NCBI GenBank assembly: GCA_036399835.1
Contig: DASWMI010000049.1
Coordinates: forward strand, 1-27,410
Direction of reading: 5' to 3'
Source of the DNA: DASYML01 sp036399835
GTDB lineage: Bacteria; Acidobacteriota; Blastocatellia; Pyrinomonadales; Pyrinomonadaceae
Length of the DNA stretch: 27,410 bases
Shown: positions 1 to 9,634 of the stretch, one piece after another
Position numbering within the stretch: the first letter of the stretch is position 1
Layout: each line of letters starts with the position of its first letter
The notes under the pieces: model-generated
The model's database searches: none
What the model saw: only the letters and a program-made list of their open reading frames with translations
Told to the model about the DNA's origin: nothing
Program-made: the position numbers and the translations under genes

Positions 1-1636
<1,636 letters not shown>

Positions 1637-1704
1637 TTTTAATCTAAAGAAGAAGATGCGGACAATTATTTCCGGCTAACCCTTCATGCATGTTTAGTCA
1701 GGGC

Positions 1705-1710
1705 ATTATA
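1705..1710 (-). promoter_or_regulatory. Candidate carB -10 box
   Basis: A perfect TATAAT on the minus strand lies about 70 bases upstream of the carB ATG, inside the 200-base gap between carB and the upstream terminator. No convincing TTGACA-like -35 is found at 16-18 bases, so the promoter is inferred mainly from the -10 box and its position. Confidence 0.4.
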
Positions 1711-1777
1711 CATAAGCGCCGGAGGCGAGACTAATTCGACCCGGATAAGCTCTCGTGCACAGCAATACGCAGATGCC

Positions 1778-1813
1778 AAAAAGCCGACCCCTTAAGATTA
1801 AGGATCGGCTTTT
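1778..1813 (-). terminator. Rho-independent terminator of the helicase-loader gene
   Basis: On the minus strand this reads as a near-perfect stem: AAAAGCCGA plus TCCTTAA against TTAAGG plus TCGGCTTTT, with a two-base loop and one small bulge, ending in a run of five T. It starts 25 bases after the stop codon at 1838. The mirrored A-run on the other side means it could also stop plus-strand transcription. It insulates carB from the gene upstream. Confidence 0.85.
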
Positions 1814-1837
1814 CTTTGAAGATAATCTGTTTTCACT

Positions 1838-2659
1838 TTATGGCTGCTGTGTGTCGAACTTCTTCCTGTAATCTTCGCCTTCGATCATGACGGTCTTGCA
1901 CATCTCGTAGAGACGCGAGCGCAGACGCACTCCTATGCGGTCCTCCAAGGTCTCGTCCGCCTCCTTGCGCCGCCCGTCCAAATAGTTCGTCGTGAAAATC
2001 GTCAGCTTCTTATCGTTATAGCGCGTGTTGATGATCTGCATCATCGTGTCACGAACCCAGTCTGTCGGCTTCGATGCGCCCAGTTCATCCAGGACCAGCA
2101 CTTCGGCTTCAAAGACGGGCGCGAGCACCTTTAGCTCGGAAGTTTGAGAGACGGGGTTATAAGAGTTCTGTATCTCTTTCAGGAGCGAGCCGAATTCGTA
2201 GAAGAGGCAGGGCGTGCCCTTCTCTATCAGGCCGCGCAGGATGGCGACCGAGAGATGAGTCTTGCCGACGCCGACCGGACCCATCAGGAGCAGCCCGCGC
2301 TCGACGGCAGGGTATTCGCGGACCAGACGGAAAGCGTAGTTGAAGGCGCGAAGTTGTGTGCCGTTGCCCTTCGCCGGATAGTAAGTTTGCAGCGTACATG
2401 GGTCATAGCGGCGCGGGATGCGCGCGGCCTCAACCAGCTTCGCCTGTGAACTCCCGCTGCGACAGCGACATCGGCGCGCGCCTTTGCCAGCGACGACCTC
2501 CATCCCTGAGCCGAAGCAGTAGGCGCAGGCGGAGGGCTGGCCCGAGGGCTGCTCTGGAGCGGCGGGCAGAATCGGCTCGATAGTCTCTTGAGCCTCTTCT
2601 TCCGGCGCGGCATCCGGCACGGAAAAGAGCGAGTGAATTTTGGCGTTGTCAGATGACAT
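1838..2659 (-). CDS. DnaC/DnaI-like helicase-loader AAA+ ATPase
   Basis: This 273-residue protein is of the DnaC/DnaI/IstB ATPase type, which loads replicative helicase onto DNA or assists transposases. The first 40 residues are acidic and Pro-rich. A Cys cluster follows (C45-A-Y-C48, then C64-R-C66), probably a small zinc site as in DnaI-type loaders. The AAA+ core has Walker A GPVGVGKTH (127-135), Walker B VLVLDELG (187-194), sensor-1 IFTTN (221-225) and an Arg-rich GVRLRSRLYE (243-252) that fits the arginine-finger region. The N-terminal zinc-like module and the absence of any transposase nearby favour a chromosomal loader over IstB. The ATG at 2659 has no clear ribosome-binding site. It is transcribed alone, with a promoter candidate at 2792-2819 and a strong terminator. 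The ATPase class is secure; the exact replication role is inference. Confidence 0.88.
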   Translation of the reverse strand: MSSDNAKIHSLFSVPDAAPEEEAQETIEPILPAAPEQPSGQPSACAYCFGSGMEVVAGKGARRCRCRSGSSQAKLVEAARIPRRYDPCTLQTYYPAKGNGTQLRAFNYAFRLVREYPAVERGLLLMGPVGVGKTHLSVAILRGLIEKGTPCLFYEFGSLLKEIQNSYNPVSQTSELKVLAPVFEAEVLVLDELGASKPTDWVRDTMMQIINTRYNDKKLTIFTTNYLDGRRKEADETLEDRIGVRLRSRLYEMCKTVMIEGEDYRKKFDTQQP

Positions 2660-2991
2660 CTGTAATCTGGTAAGACGGCCTGTTTAAGCTGAAGACTATT
2701 TTAATACTTTGCCGCAGGGGATGTGAACTTTTTTTTCGCGGCCCTTCGATTGACGCCTCTGCCGGAAGAGCTATGACTAAAGGCGCGGCGGATTATAGCA
2801 CTCGTGCGGAAGATTGCAAGAGTGAGAGCAGGCGCATGACGAAATGAGACGCGAACTCTCATAAATTTCTCACGATGAGCGGCTCGCGGCGCGGCTCGTG
2901 TTATATTCAGAGGCATCCCTGCGGCTCTGGTTTGGAATCTCAGCGAGGACCGCAATCTATTCATCAAGTTGGGAGTCGGATTTAATCATAG
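2660..2991. other. Divergent intergenic region, no gene seen
   Basis: These 332 bases separate the helicase-loader gene from the receiver-like gene. They hold a minus-strand promoter candidate (2792-2819) and, for the plus strand, an AT-rich TTATATT at 2901-2907 that could be a -10 but lacks a matching -35. An A8/T8 homopolymer run sits near 2730. Short reading frames here have no ribosome-binding site and biased Arg/Ser composition, and were not accepted as genes. Confidence 0.5.
2792..2819 (-). promoter_or_regulatory. Sigma-70-like promoter for the helicase-loader gene
   Basis: On the minus strand TTGCAA (2814-2819) and a perfect TATAAT (2792-2797) are separated by 16 bases. The start codon lies about 130 bases downstream, giving a fairly long leader that includes the A-run. 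Confidence 0.5.
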
Positions 2992-3447
2992 ATGGGCATC
3001 TTAAATGGTTTGCTGAGCAGGCTCGGCCTTCACAACACTCTGGTCGAGCGTCATCCGATTCGCGTCTTTCTCCTGGATGATGACACGCTCCGGCATCGCT
3101 GGTTCATCAAACGTTTTAAGGGCGACCAACTGGACATCGCCGAAACCGTGGCAGAGGCGCAGGAGTTTCTCTCCGCTAATTTTTACGACGCGATTTTTCT
3201 GGACCACGACCTGCTCCCGGAACACTACGGCTCGGAGACGCCGGACGACGAAAGAACCGGCTACGCGATAGCGCTCTGGCTCGCCACCAATCCGAGCCTC
3301 CAACGCGCCTCGACAATTCTGGTCCACACGCGCAACGCGGACGGAGCCATACGCATGGTCGAAGAGCTACGCCGCGCCGGTCGCCAGGCCGAGTATGTCC
3401 CCTTCCCTCTACTCGAACACAAAATCAGGCACTACTGGCACAGATAA
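2992..3447 (+). CDS. Receiver-fold protein, probable cyclic-phosphate-processing receiver-like (cREC) family
   Basis: This 151-residue protein is a single divergent receiver-like domain after a short amphipathic N-terminus. The first strand ends in an acidic cluster, VFLLDDD (25-31). The second acidic strand is AIFLDHDLL (67-75), where a response regulator would have its phospho-acceptor Asp. TGYAIALWL (89-97) follows, then TILVHTRN (108-115) with His in place of the usual Thr/Ser, and EYVPF at the end. The combination LDDD / LDHDL / TGY / VHT resembles the family named cyclic-phosphate processing receiver domain rather than a phosphotransfer receiver. There is no output domain and no histidine kinase beside it. 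The gene converges on the kinase gene, with an 18-bp inverted repeat between them. The ribosome-binding site is weak, so the start is uncertain. The receiver fold is likely; the subfamily is a motif-based guess. Confidence 0.7.
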   Translation: MGILNGLLSRLGLHNTLVERHPIRVFLLDDDTLRHRWFIKRFKGDQLDIAETVAEAQEFLSANFYDAIFLDHDLLPEHYGSETPDDERTGYAIALWLATNPSLQRASTILVHTRNADGAIRMVEELRRAGRQAEYVPFPLLEHKIRHYWHR

Positions 3448-3461
3448 CAGGCCGTCAACGC

Positions 3462-3538
3462 GTCGGCGCGTGAATCGAAAGAACTGTTTTATCCATTGAG
3501 GATTGACGCTCCACAATTTCTTCGATTCACGCGCCGAC
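3462..3538. terminator. 18-bp inverted repeat between convergent genes (probable bidirectional terminator)
   Basis: GTCGGCGCGTGAATCGAA at 3462-3479 is repeated as its exact reverse complement at 3521-3538, with 41 bases between. The repeat fills the 96-base gap between the convergent receiver-like gene and the kinase gene. It could form a long stem that ends both transcripts, but there is no T-run on either side, so a role as a repeat-family element is also possible. Confidence 0.5.
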
Positions 3539-3543
3539 CGTTT

Positions 3544-6500
3544 CTATCCGATGATGCCTGATTGGTGTAGCCATTCTTCAAAGCGCGGGTCCTGGCGGAG
3601 GTTGTCCAGATGCGGGTCAACCTGGACGTAGGTAAGGCCGACGGCGTTCTCCTTTTCGGCCTGCGCGAGCCAGTGTAGGGCTTCGTCGCGCTGGTCCAAA
3701 AGAGAATAGATGATGGCGATCTCGTAGGCCGTGACCCATTGCTGGTCGCGGAGCGAGAGTATCTCGCGGAGAATCTCTCTTGCTTCTTCGGTGCGCCCGC
3801 TGGCCGCGAGGACGTGCGCGCGTTTGGCCCTCGTTGTCGGCGTGTCTCCGGCGAAGACGCGCTCATGCTCATAGATGGCGAGCGCCTCTTCGTGCATCCC
3901 CTTGCATTCGTAGGCCCAGCGAAGCACGACGTGCGCGGCGATAGAGCCCGGGTCCAACTCAAGAGCCTTGTGGCATTGCTCTATGGCCTCGTCAAAACGG
4001 CGCGCGAGAAAAAGCACGTTGGCGACCCCGGTGGCGATGACGGGCGAGCGCGGCGAAATCTCCTGCGCGCGCTTAATCTCCCTGAAGGCTTCCTGATGAC
4101 GGCCCATAGCCGAGAGACTAAAGGCATACCAGCGATGCGCGGGCGCGTTCTGCGGCTTTAGCTCTATGGCGCGGCGAAACTCTCTTTCGGCTCCGGCCCA
4201 GTCGCGGTCGTAGTGAAACATGACGAAGCCGAGAGAGGCATGAGCATCAGCCAGGCTCTCATCCGCCTCGACGGCCTTGAGCGCGGCCTGCTTGGCGCGC
4301 TCGAAAGCTCCCGGCGGCGGCGGCTCGACATACCAGTTTAAGAGCGCGTAGCAATCCGCCAGCTCGGCGTAAGCCAGAGCAAAGCGCGGGTCGCGCGCGA
4401 CGGCCTGCTCGAATCTTTCGATAGCCAGCCGCAACCCTTCAGCCGTCCGCTTGATTGAAAAATAGCGTCCCGCGACGTAGAGCTGGTGCGCCTCTTCGTT
4501 GTCCGTATGGCGTTCGATGGAGGTCGCGCCGCCGGATGCGAGCGGGCCGCTGCCAGAAGATGAGGGCGCGGGAGTCGCTGGACCAGATTTTTCGCCGCCC
4601 GTTTGTCCGGCATGAAGACGGCGCAGGCTGGCCTCTGTTTGAGCGGGTAGTGGGTTTCGCGTCCGGCGCAGGAGCTTTTCAAAACGCGGGTCGGAGCGCA
4701 GCGGCTCAAGCTGAGCTTCGACGCCGAGCCAGACAAGCCAGGCGTCTGTTTCGATAAAGGCTTGTTCAAGAAGGGCGAGAGCCTCTTCAGTTTCGCCGAG
4801 GTTGCAATAGACGAGCGCGAGATGATAGGGCGAGCACTGGCGCTCCGCGGGCAGCTCTCGGAGTTTGCGCAGGAGGGCGTGCGCTTCTTCAATCCTTCCG
4901 GCTCTGGCGTAAGCAGAGGCGAGGCCAGCCGTCATAAAAGGGATACCGCCGCTCAGCTCGACGGCCCTTTGTGACTCCGCGATGGCTTCTTCATAAAATC
5001 CGCGCTGGAGCAGCGACCAGCTAAAGCTGAAGCGAGAGAGGCTGTACTGCGGGTCCGCGTCGAGCACCTTGCGATATTGCTCTATGCTCTCATCATAACG
5101 GCGCGCGTGATAGAGACTCCACGCTAGATGATGTTGATTAAAGGTGGCGAGCGGGTCAAGCTCTACGGCTCGGCGAGCTTCCCTGATGCCCTCTTCAAAA
5201 CGTCCCTCCATGACCAGCAGGAGCGAATACCAGAGGTGCGCCGTGGGATAGTTCGGACTCAGCTCTATGGCGCGACGGTGTAGGGCTTCGGAGGCCGCCC
5301 AGTCGAAATCATAAGCGAGCGAGGCGAAGCCGAGCGCCGTGTAAGCCTCGCCGAGCGTGTCGTCAAGCTCGATGGCCTTCTGCGCGGCCTCCTTCGCGGC
5401 GACGTAGCACTCGCCGGCGGGACGCACGCCGTAGATGCCGAGCCAGATGTAGTAATCCGCGATGCCCGCGTAGGCGGCTGCGTAGTGCGGGTCAAGCTCT
5501 ACGGCGCGATGGTAATAGGTGATGGCCTGGGCAAAGCCTTCTTCGGTAAAGTTGTTCCAGTAGGAACGACCGCGCAGGTAGGCTTCAAAGGCTTCTGGGT
5601 TATCGGTCGGGCGTTTGGCCAGGCGCTGCCGCTCGCTTCCCGTGAGATGCGGGACGAGCGCTTCGGCCACGCGCGCCGAGATGGCATCTTCGAGGCTCAG
5701 CACATCCGTTAGCCGTTCGTCGAATTTGCCTGCCCAGACGCTCGCGCGCTGGCCCACGTTGAGCAGTTGGACCGTGACGCGTATACGCTCGCCGATGGTC
5801 GTGACGCGCCCGTCGAGCACGAAGTTAGTGCCCAGCTCGCGCCCCGCGACGAAGGGGTCCGTGTCGTTGCCGGCGTAGCGCAGGACAGAGCCTGTCGGGC
5901 GCACCGTGAAGCGACGCAGGCTGCTCAGACGGGTAATGAGCGCGTCCGTGAGTCCTATGCTGAGATAGTTGTCTCCGGTCGTGCCGCCGATGTTCAGAGT
6001 CTTGAGCGGAAGGACGGCGATAGTCTCTTCGCCCGTCTCAGGCTCGTTTGTGCCCGGACGCTGGATGTGCGTCAAGGGAACTGCGTAAGCGGGCGCTGAG
6101 ACGGGGTGGCCGTCCAGATAGCGGAGGATGTCTTCGCGCAACTGCTCGGCGGTCTTGTAACGCTGGCGCGGCTCTTTCTGAAGCGACTTGAGAATAACGT
6201 TGTCCAGCCCTCCGGCCAGCTCGCGGCGGAGCGATTCGGGCGTCCCGCCGCGAGCCTCGCACAGTGAAGTGAGCGTCACGGGCGCGCCACCCGAATAACT
6301 GAAAGGCAGCACTTCATCGGGTCGCGTGACGGCGAGGCTGGGCCGCTCAGGGTGTTCCTCGCAGACGACGCGCGCCACTTCATGCGGCATGCGGCTGCGT
6401 ATGCGATAAGGGCGATGGCCCGTCAGCAGTTCGTAGAGCAGCACGCCCAGGCTGTAGATGTCGCTCGCCGGAGTCATCGTCAAACCCTGGACCTGCTCCG

Positions 6501-7287
6501 GCGAGGCATATTCCGGCGTCATCAGTCGCATGGAGGTTGCCGTCGGGTCTAGCGTGTTGGGCGCGAGGTCCGGGTTGAGGAGCTTGGCAATACCAAAGTC
6601 CAGCAGCTTCGGGACGCCCTCGTGTGTCACGAGGATGTTAGAGGGCTTGAGGTCGCGGTGGATGACGAGGTTTTGGTGCGCGTAGTGGAGCGCGGCGCAG
6701 ATTTGCGAGAAGAGGCGCAGGCGCTCGCGTATGTTGAGCCTGGCGGCGTCGCAGTAGCGATAGAGCGGGCGGCCCTCTATGTACTCCATGACGAAATAGG
6801 GGAGGCCGTCTTCGGTCGTCCCGCCGTCGAGCAGGCAGCCGATGTTCGGATGCTCGAGCGCGGCCAGAATCTGTCGCTCGTTGCGAAAGCGGCGGATGAT
6901 AAAGTCCGTATCCATCCCGCGCTTGATGAGCTTGATGGCGACGCGGCGTCTAAACTCGCTGTCTGCGCGCTCGGCCAGGTAGACGGCCCCCATCCCGCCG
7001 CGCCCGACCTCGCGCACGATCTGGTAAGCGCCGATGCGCTTGCCCCTCATCGTCTCGCCCTCAAGGATGTGTGAGGAGACGAGCGCCGCGCGGTCGTCCT
7101 TCTCTGCTTCAAGCTCTGCGGCAGAGCCGCCCGATTCCTCAGTCTGCGAGACGAGCGCTTCGAGCTTTGTGCGCAACTGCTCGTCGCCCGCGCACGCCTC
7201 CGCTATATACCGCGTGCGCTCGTCCGGCGGGAGGCCCACGGCGGTCTGGAAAATCTTATCAATCTGGTCCCAACGTTCGGACGACAT
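3544..7287 (-). CDS. Ser/Thr protein kinase with TolB-like domain and duplicated TPR module
   Basis: This 1247-residue multidomain signalling protein opens with a helical leader common in acidobacterial kinases (about 1-80). A complete Hanks-type kinase domain follows (about 85-390): Gly loop GRGGMGAVYLAER, Lys in VAIKLIKRG, HRDLKPSN, DFG and PEYASPEQ, so all catalytic residues are present. Residues about 420-550 (IAVLPLKTLN, DGRVTTIGERIRVTVQLL, WAGKFDERLTD) match the TolB/FlgO-like domain that often joins kinases or cyclases to TPRs. Two similar TPR blocks follow, about 563-877 and 929-1242, joined by a low-complexity Gly/Ser/Pro linker. Both end in a P-L/LDNLR-x-DPRFE-type motif, so the block was duplicated. 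No signal peptide or transmembrane helix is seen, so it should be cytoplasmic. The ATG at 7287 has GAGAGA nine bases upstream; a TTG at 7296 is the alternative. The substrate is unknown. Confidence 0.92.
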   Translation of the reverse strand: MSSERWDQIDKIFQTAVGLPPDERTRYIAEACAGDEQLRTKLEALVSQTEESGGSAAELEAEKDDRAALVSSHILEGETMRGKRIGAYQIVREVGRGGMGAVYLAERADSEFRRRVAIKLIKRGMDTDFIIRRFRNERQILAALEHPNIGCLLDGGTTEDGLPYFVMEYIEGRPLYRYCDAARLNIRERLRLFSQICAALHYAHQNLVIHRDLKPSNILVTHEGVPKLLDFGIAKLLNPDLAPNTLDPTATSMRLMTPEYASPEQVQGLTMTPASDIYSLGVLLYELLTGHRPYRIRSRMPHEVARVVCEEHPERPSLAVTRPDEVLPFSYSGGAPVTLTSLCEARGGTPESLRRELAGGLDNVILKSLQKEPRQRYKTAEQLREDILRYLDGHPVSAPAYAVPLTHIQRPGTNEPETGEETIAVLPLKTLNIGGTTGDNYLSIGLTDALITRLSSLRRFTVRPTGSVLRYAGNDTDPFVAGRELGTNFVLDGRVTTIGERIRVTVQLLNVGQRASVWAGKFDERLTDVLSLEDAISARVAEALVPHLTGSERQRLAKRPTDNPEAFEAYLRGRSYWNNFTEEGFAQAITYYHRAVELDPHYAAAYAGIADYYIWLGIYGVRPAGECYVAAKEAAQKAIELDDTLGEAYTALGFASLAYDFDWAASEALHRRAIELSPNYPTAHLWYSLLLVMEGRFEEGIREARRAVELDPLATFNQHHLAWSLYHARRYDESIEQYRKVLDADPQYSLSRFSFSWSLLQRGFYEEAIAESQRAVELSGGIPFMTAGLASAYARAGRIEEAHALLRKLRELPAERQCSPYHLALVYCNLGETEEALALLEQAFIETDAWLVWLGVEAQLEPLRSDPRFEKLLRRTRNPLPAQTEASLRRLHAGQTGGEKSGPATPAPSSSGSGPLASGGATSIERHTDNEEAHQLYVAGRYFSIKRTAEGLRLAIERFEQAVARDPRFALAYAELADCYALLNWYVEPPPPGAFERAKQAALKAVEADESLADAHASLGFVMFHYDRDWAGAEREFRRAIELKPQNAPAHRWYAFSLSAMGRHQEAFREIKRAQEISPRSPVIATGVANVLFLARRFDEAIEQCHKALELDPGSIAAHVVLRWAYECKGMHEEALAIYEHERVFAGDTPTTRAKRAHVLAASGRTEEAREILREILSLRDQQWVTAYEIAIIYSLLDQRDEALHWLAQAEKENAVGLTYVQVDPHLDNLRQDPRFEEWLHQSGIIG

Positions 7288-7717
7288 ATCGCTCAATCTC
7301 TCTCACACCTCTGCGGCCAGAGAGCCAAATCCCCCTTGCTCTTGCGCCCTTCATCCTCTTCCAGATGGGCTGCCATCCAGCGCCTCCCTCGACCCGCACA
7401 GCGAGGCTGACAGGGAGCGCCATCACCAGCGCATTCGGTTGTACCTGAATTGCCGACTTGAATAACTGTGGCTGTCCTGCGGCGCAGCTTGCTGAAGAGT
7501 AATGTGACCCTAAAAACCTTTCTCCTAAACTTCCGATGCTACATCTAAATATAAACGCACTCGAACAGCTAAGGCAACAGCAACCGCCTCGCACACCAAC
7601 TCCCGAAAATTCCCTCCGCACGGAGAGCTTCTCTTTCATCATTTGTATTTACAAATGACGGCTCGATGCCGCATGCTCGGCGCGTGTCTGGCAGGGCGGC
7701 AAAGGAGAAAGGGAAAG
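7288..7717. other. Divergent intergenic region (430 bases)
   Basis: This region lies between the kinase gene (minus) and the alpha/beta-hydrolase gene (plus). No gene is supported. It contains an AT-rich patch near 7540-7556 (TAAATATAAA) that could serve as a -10 on either strand, and a 20-bp palindrome at 7639-7658. A TTG at 7643 and an ATG at 7655 are in frame with the hydrolase, but both fall inside the palindrome and lack ribosome-binding sites. Confidence 0.5.
7639..7658. promoter_or_regulatory. Palindromic operator-like site
   Basis: TCATTTGTA-TT-TACAAATGA is a perfect inverted repeat with nine-base arms and a two-base spacer, about 60 bases upstream of the chosen hydrolase start. Its size and symmetry match dimeric repressor sites (for example TetR- or MarR-like regulators), but no regulator gene is adjacent. 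It has no T-run and its loop is too short for a terminator. Confidence 0.5.
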
Positions 7718-8533
7718 ATGAGCCAGGAAAACGAGCGGCATGAGATTACTTTGAAACCGGTGGTCTACCGTATACCCGGCATGGATGCCGTGACCATTCG
7801 GCGGGACGTGGAATATAGAGCCACAGAGACGGGCGCTCTGACGATGGACATCTACTATCCGACCGATTCGCAGAGCGGAGCGCAGAGGCCCGCCGTCGTC
7901 ATTGTGGCCGGATTTCCGGATTTGGGGTTTGAGACGAAAATCGGTTGTCAGTTCAAAGAGATGGAATCGTGCATCTCCTGGGGAAAACTGATGGCCGCAT
8001 CAGGGCTGGTGGCAATCACCTACACGAACAGAGAACCGGCAGCAGACCTTCAAGCCTTGCTCGAATACGTCCGGCAGAACGCCGCCCCCCTGGGAATTGA
8101 CGAGAACAATCTGGGTTTGTGGGCCAGCTCCGGTAATGCGCCGCTCGCGTTGTCTGTGCTCATGCAGGAGGGGCTTGACTATCTGAGGTGCGCCGTCCTC
8201 TGCTACGGGTACATGCTGGACCTGGAAGGCGACGCGAGCGTCGCAGAGGCTTCCGAGCTGTGGGGGTTCGCCAACCCTTGCGCGGGGAAATCGGTCGAAG
8301 ACCTTCCGCAGCATCTGCCGCTCTTTATCGCGAGAGCAGGTCTGGACCAGATTCTTCACTTGAACGAAACCATTGACCGCTTCATAAGCAAAGCTTTGAC
8401 TCGCAATCTGCCCATCACCTTGACGAATCACCCGGAGGCCCCGCACTCGTTCGACCTCCTTCATGATAGCGAGACTTCGCGCGAGGTTATCAGACAAATC
8501 CTCTCGTTTATGCGATTTCATCTCCTGTCATAA
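7718..8533 (+). CDS. Alpha/beta hydrolase (dienelactone-hydrolase/esterase-like)
   Basis: This 271-residue protein is a predicted cytoplasmic alpha/beta-fold hydrolase. The strand AVVIVAGFPD gives the oxyanion-hole region. The nucleophile elbow is A-S-S-G-N with Ser138 (within GLWASSGNA), a departure from the usual G-x-S-x-G. Asp210 in ARAGLDQ and His243 in PEAPHSFD complete a plausible triad. An N-terminal segment EYRATETGALTMDIYYP resembles the start of BD-FAE/dienelactone hydrolases. The ATG at 7718 follows AAAGGAG at a good distance, so I prefer it to the in-frame TTG (7643) and ATG (7655) that would add a Cys/Arg-rich tail. It stands alone, ahead of a separately promoted protease gene. 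The substrate cannot be read from the sequence. Confidence 0.82.
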   Translation: MSQENERHEITLKPVVYRIPGMDAVTIRRDVEYRATETGALTMDIYYPTDSQSGAQRPAVVIVAGFPDLGFETKIGCQFKEMESCISWGKLMAASGLVAITYTNREPAADLQALLEYVRQNAAPLGIDENNLGLWASSGNAPLALSVLMQEGLDYLRCAVLCYGYMLDLEGDASVAEASELWGFANPCAGKSVEDLPQHLPLFIARAGLDQILHLNETIDRFISKALTRNLPITLTNHPEAPHSFDLLHDSETSREVIRQILSFMRFHLLS

Positions 8534-8548
8534 CGGGATAGAAGTCGT

Positions 8549-8578
8549 TTGTGATAATGGAGGTTGAAGATATATAAT
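8549..8578 (+). promoter_or_regulatory. Sigma-70-like promoter for the secreted protease
   Basis: TTGTGA (8549-8554) and a perfect TATAAT (8573-8578) are separated by 18 bases. The strong ribosome-binding site GAGGAGG (8634-8640) and the ATG at 8650 follow about 60-70 bases downstream. Confidence 0.65.
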
Positions 8579-8649
8579 CGCGCCTCTCGTCTCTCACAGA
8601 CTTTTGCTCTTAACATTCTTTGACTTTCAATTTGAGGAGGACTCTAACA

Positions 8650-9513
8650 ATGCGCCGCCTAGCCTGCTTTTCAGCTCTGCTATTTGCCATCGTCGCTCTG
8701 GCGATGGTGCTCACGACCTTTCGTGCGAAGGCCATCACCTACGGCTACGTTGACTCGAACAACACCTATAGCAACGTCGGAGCGTTTATCGTCAAGTCGC
8801 CGACAGGCGAGATATATCCGCTCTGTTCGGGAACGCTGATTGCTCCAAACGTGTTTTTGACCGCCAGCCACTGCACGCAATATTTCACCAACACTCTCGC
8901 TCCGCAGGGCTACACAGCCTATGTCAGCTTTGACAAGTCAATACCTTTTGGTGATTTGACCAGCACCAAGACCAAACTGCTTTCGGTCCAGTACGTCGTG
9001 ACCAACCCGAACTATAATCAAAGCCAGAGCGATTCGGGCGACATCGGCGTGCTCATCCTCCAGTCAAACGTTAAAGGCATTACTCCGGCCACGCTTCCGA
9101 GCTGCGGGCTGCTGGACCAGCTTGTGGCCCAAAACGGACTCAAGTCGGCTGTCTTTACTGCCTCTGGATACGGCTTGCAGAATCGTGTCGTGGGTGGCGG
9201 AGTTCCCTACTTTCAGGATGTCAACCCGATACCCAGAATGTATTCCTTCTCAAGTTTCAATTCGCTCAACGGCGGCTACCTGCGCTTGTCGCAAAACCCC
9301 TCGACCGGCAACGGCGGGACTTGCTTCGGCGATTCGGGTGGTCCAAATTTCCTCACCGTCAACGGCCAACAGATTCTCGTCGCGATTACCATCACGGGCG
9401 ATTCCGTCTGCCGCTCGACGAATGTTGTTTACCGTCTCGATACGACCTCTGCGCAGGGATTCCTGGCCTATGTCAACGCCGCCTACGGGACTGCTATTCC
9501 GCTTTCCTGTTAA
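8650..9513 (+). CDS. Secreted trypsin-like serine protease (S1 family)
   Basis: This 287-residue exported chymotrypsin-fold protease has a classic signal peptide: MRRLACFSALLFAIVALAMV, then cleavage probably after FRAKA (residue 28). The catalytic triad is complete: His74 in LTASHC, Asp131 in SGDIGVLIL and Ser229 in GDSGGP. Cysteine spacing around H74 and S229 allows the usual disulphides. The mature protein is about 259 residues, a normal single-domain size with no extra binding domain. The ATG at 8650 is nine bases after GAGGAGG; a TTG at 8620 in the same frame would add ten residues before the signal peptide and overlap the ribosome-binding site. It has its own promoter. The protease assignment is strong; its target is unknown. 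Confidence 0.93.
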   Translation: MRRLACFSALLFAIVALAMVLTTFRAKAITYGYVDSNNTYSNVGAFIVKSPTGEIYPLCSGTLIAPNVFLTASHCTQYFTNTLAPQGYTAYVSFDKSIPFGDLTSTKTKLLSVQYVVTNPNYNQSQSDSGDIGVLILQSNVKGITPATLPSCGLLDQLVAQNGLKSAVFTASGYGLQNRVVGGGVPYFQDVNPIPRMYSFSSFNSLNGGYLRLSQNPSTGNGGTCFGDSGGPNFLTVNGQQILVAITITGDSVCRSTNVVYRLDTTSAQGFLAYVNAAYGTAIPLSC

Positions 9514-9526
9514 GCGCGAAAAGCCT

Positions 9527-9584
9527 GCGGCGTCCTTGATTGCTGAAGCCGATGAGGTTTAAGCGCGTGGGTCAGGGACGCCGC
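9527..9584 (+). terminator. Weak hairpin after the protease gene
   Basis: GCGGCGTCC (9527-9535) and GGACGCCGC (9576-9584) are exact reverse complements with a 40-base loop, in the 121-base gap between the protease and the next gene. Only a broken T-rich stretch (TGGTTTCGCTTT) follows, so termination is possible but not convincing. Confidence 0.3.
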
Positions 9585-9634
9585 CTGGTTTCGCTTTAAG
9601 CGCAGGCGCGCGAGGCTTATTTGGAGGAGACAGA

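Noticed and set aside
1838..2659. IstB-type transposition helper
   Set aside because: No transposase or terminal inverted repeats are nearby, and the N-terminal Cys cluster fits a DnaI-like loader better.
2701..2967. 88-codon minus-strand frame
   Set aside because: It overlaps the promoter region of the helicase-loader gene, has Arg/Ser-biased composition and no ribosome-binding site.
7643..7717. 25-codon N-terminal extension of the alpha/beta hydrolase
   Set aside because: It starts at TTG inside a palindrome, lacks a ribosome-binding site and is Cys/Arg-rich, while the ATG at 7718 follows AAAGGAG.
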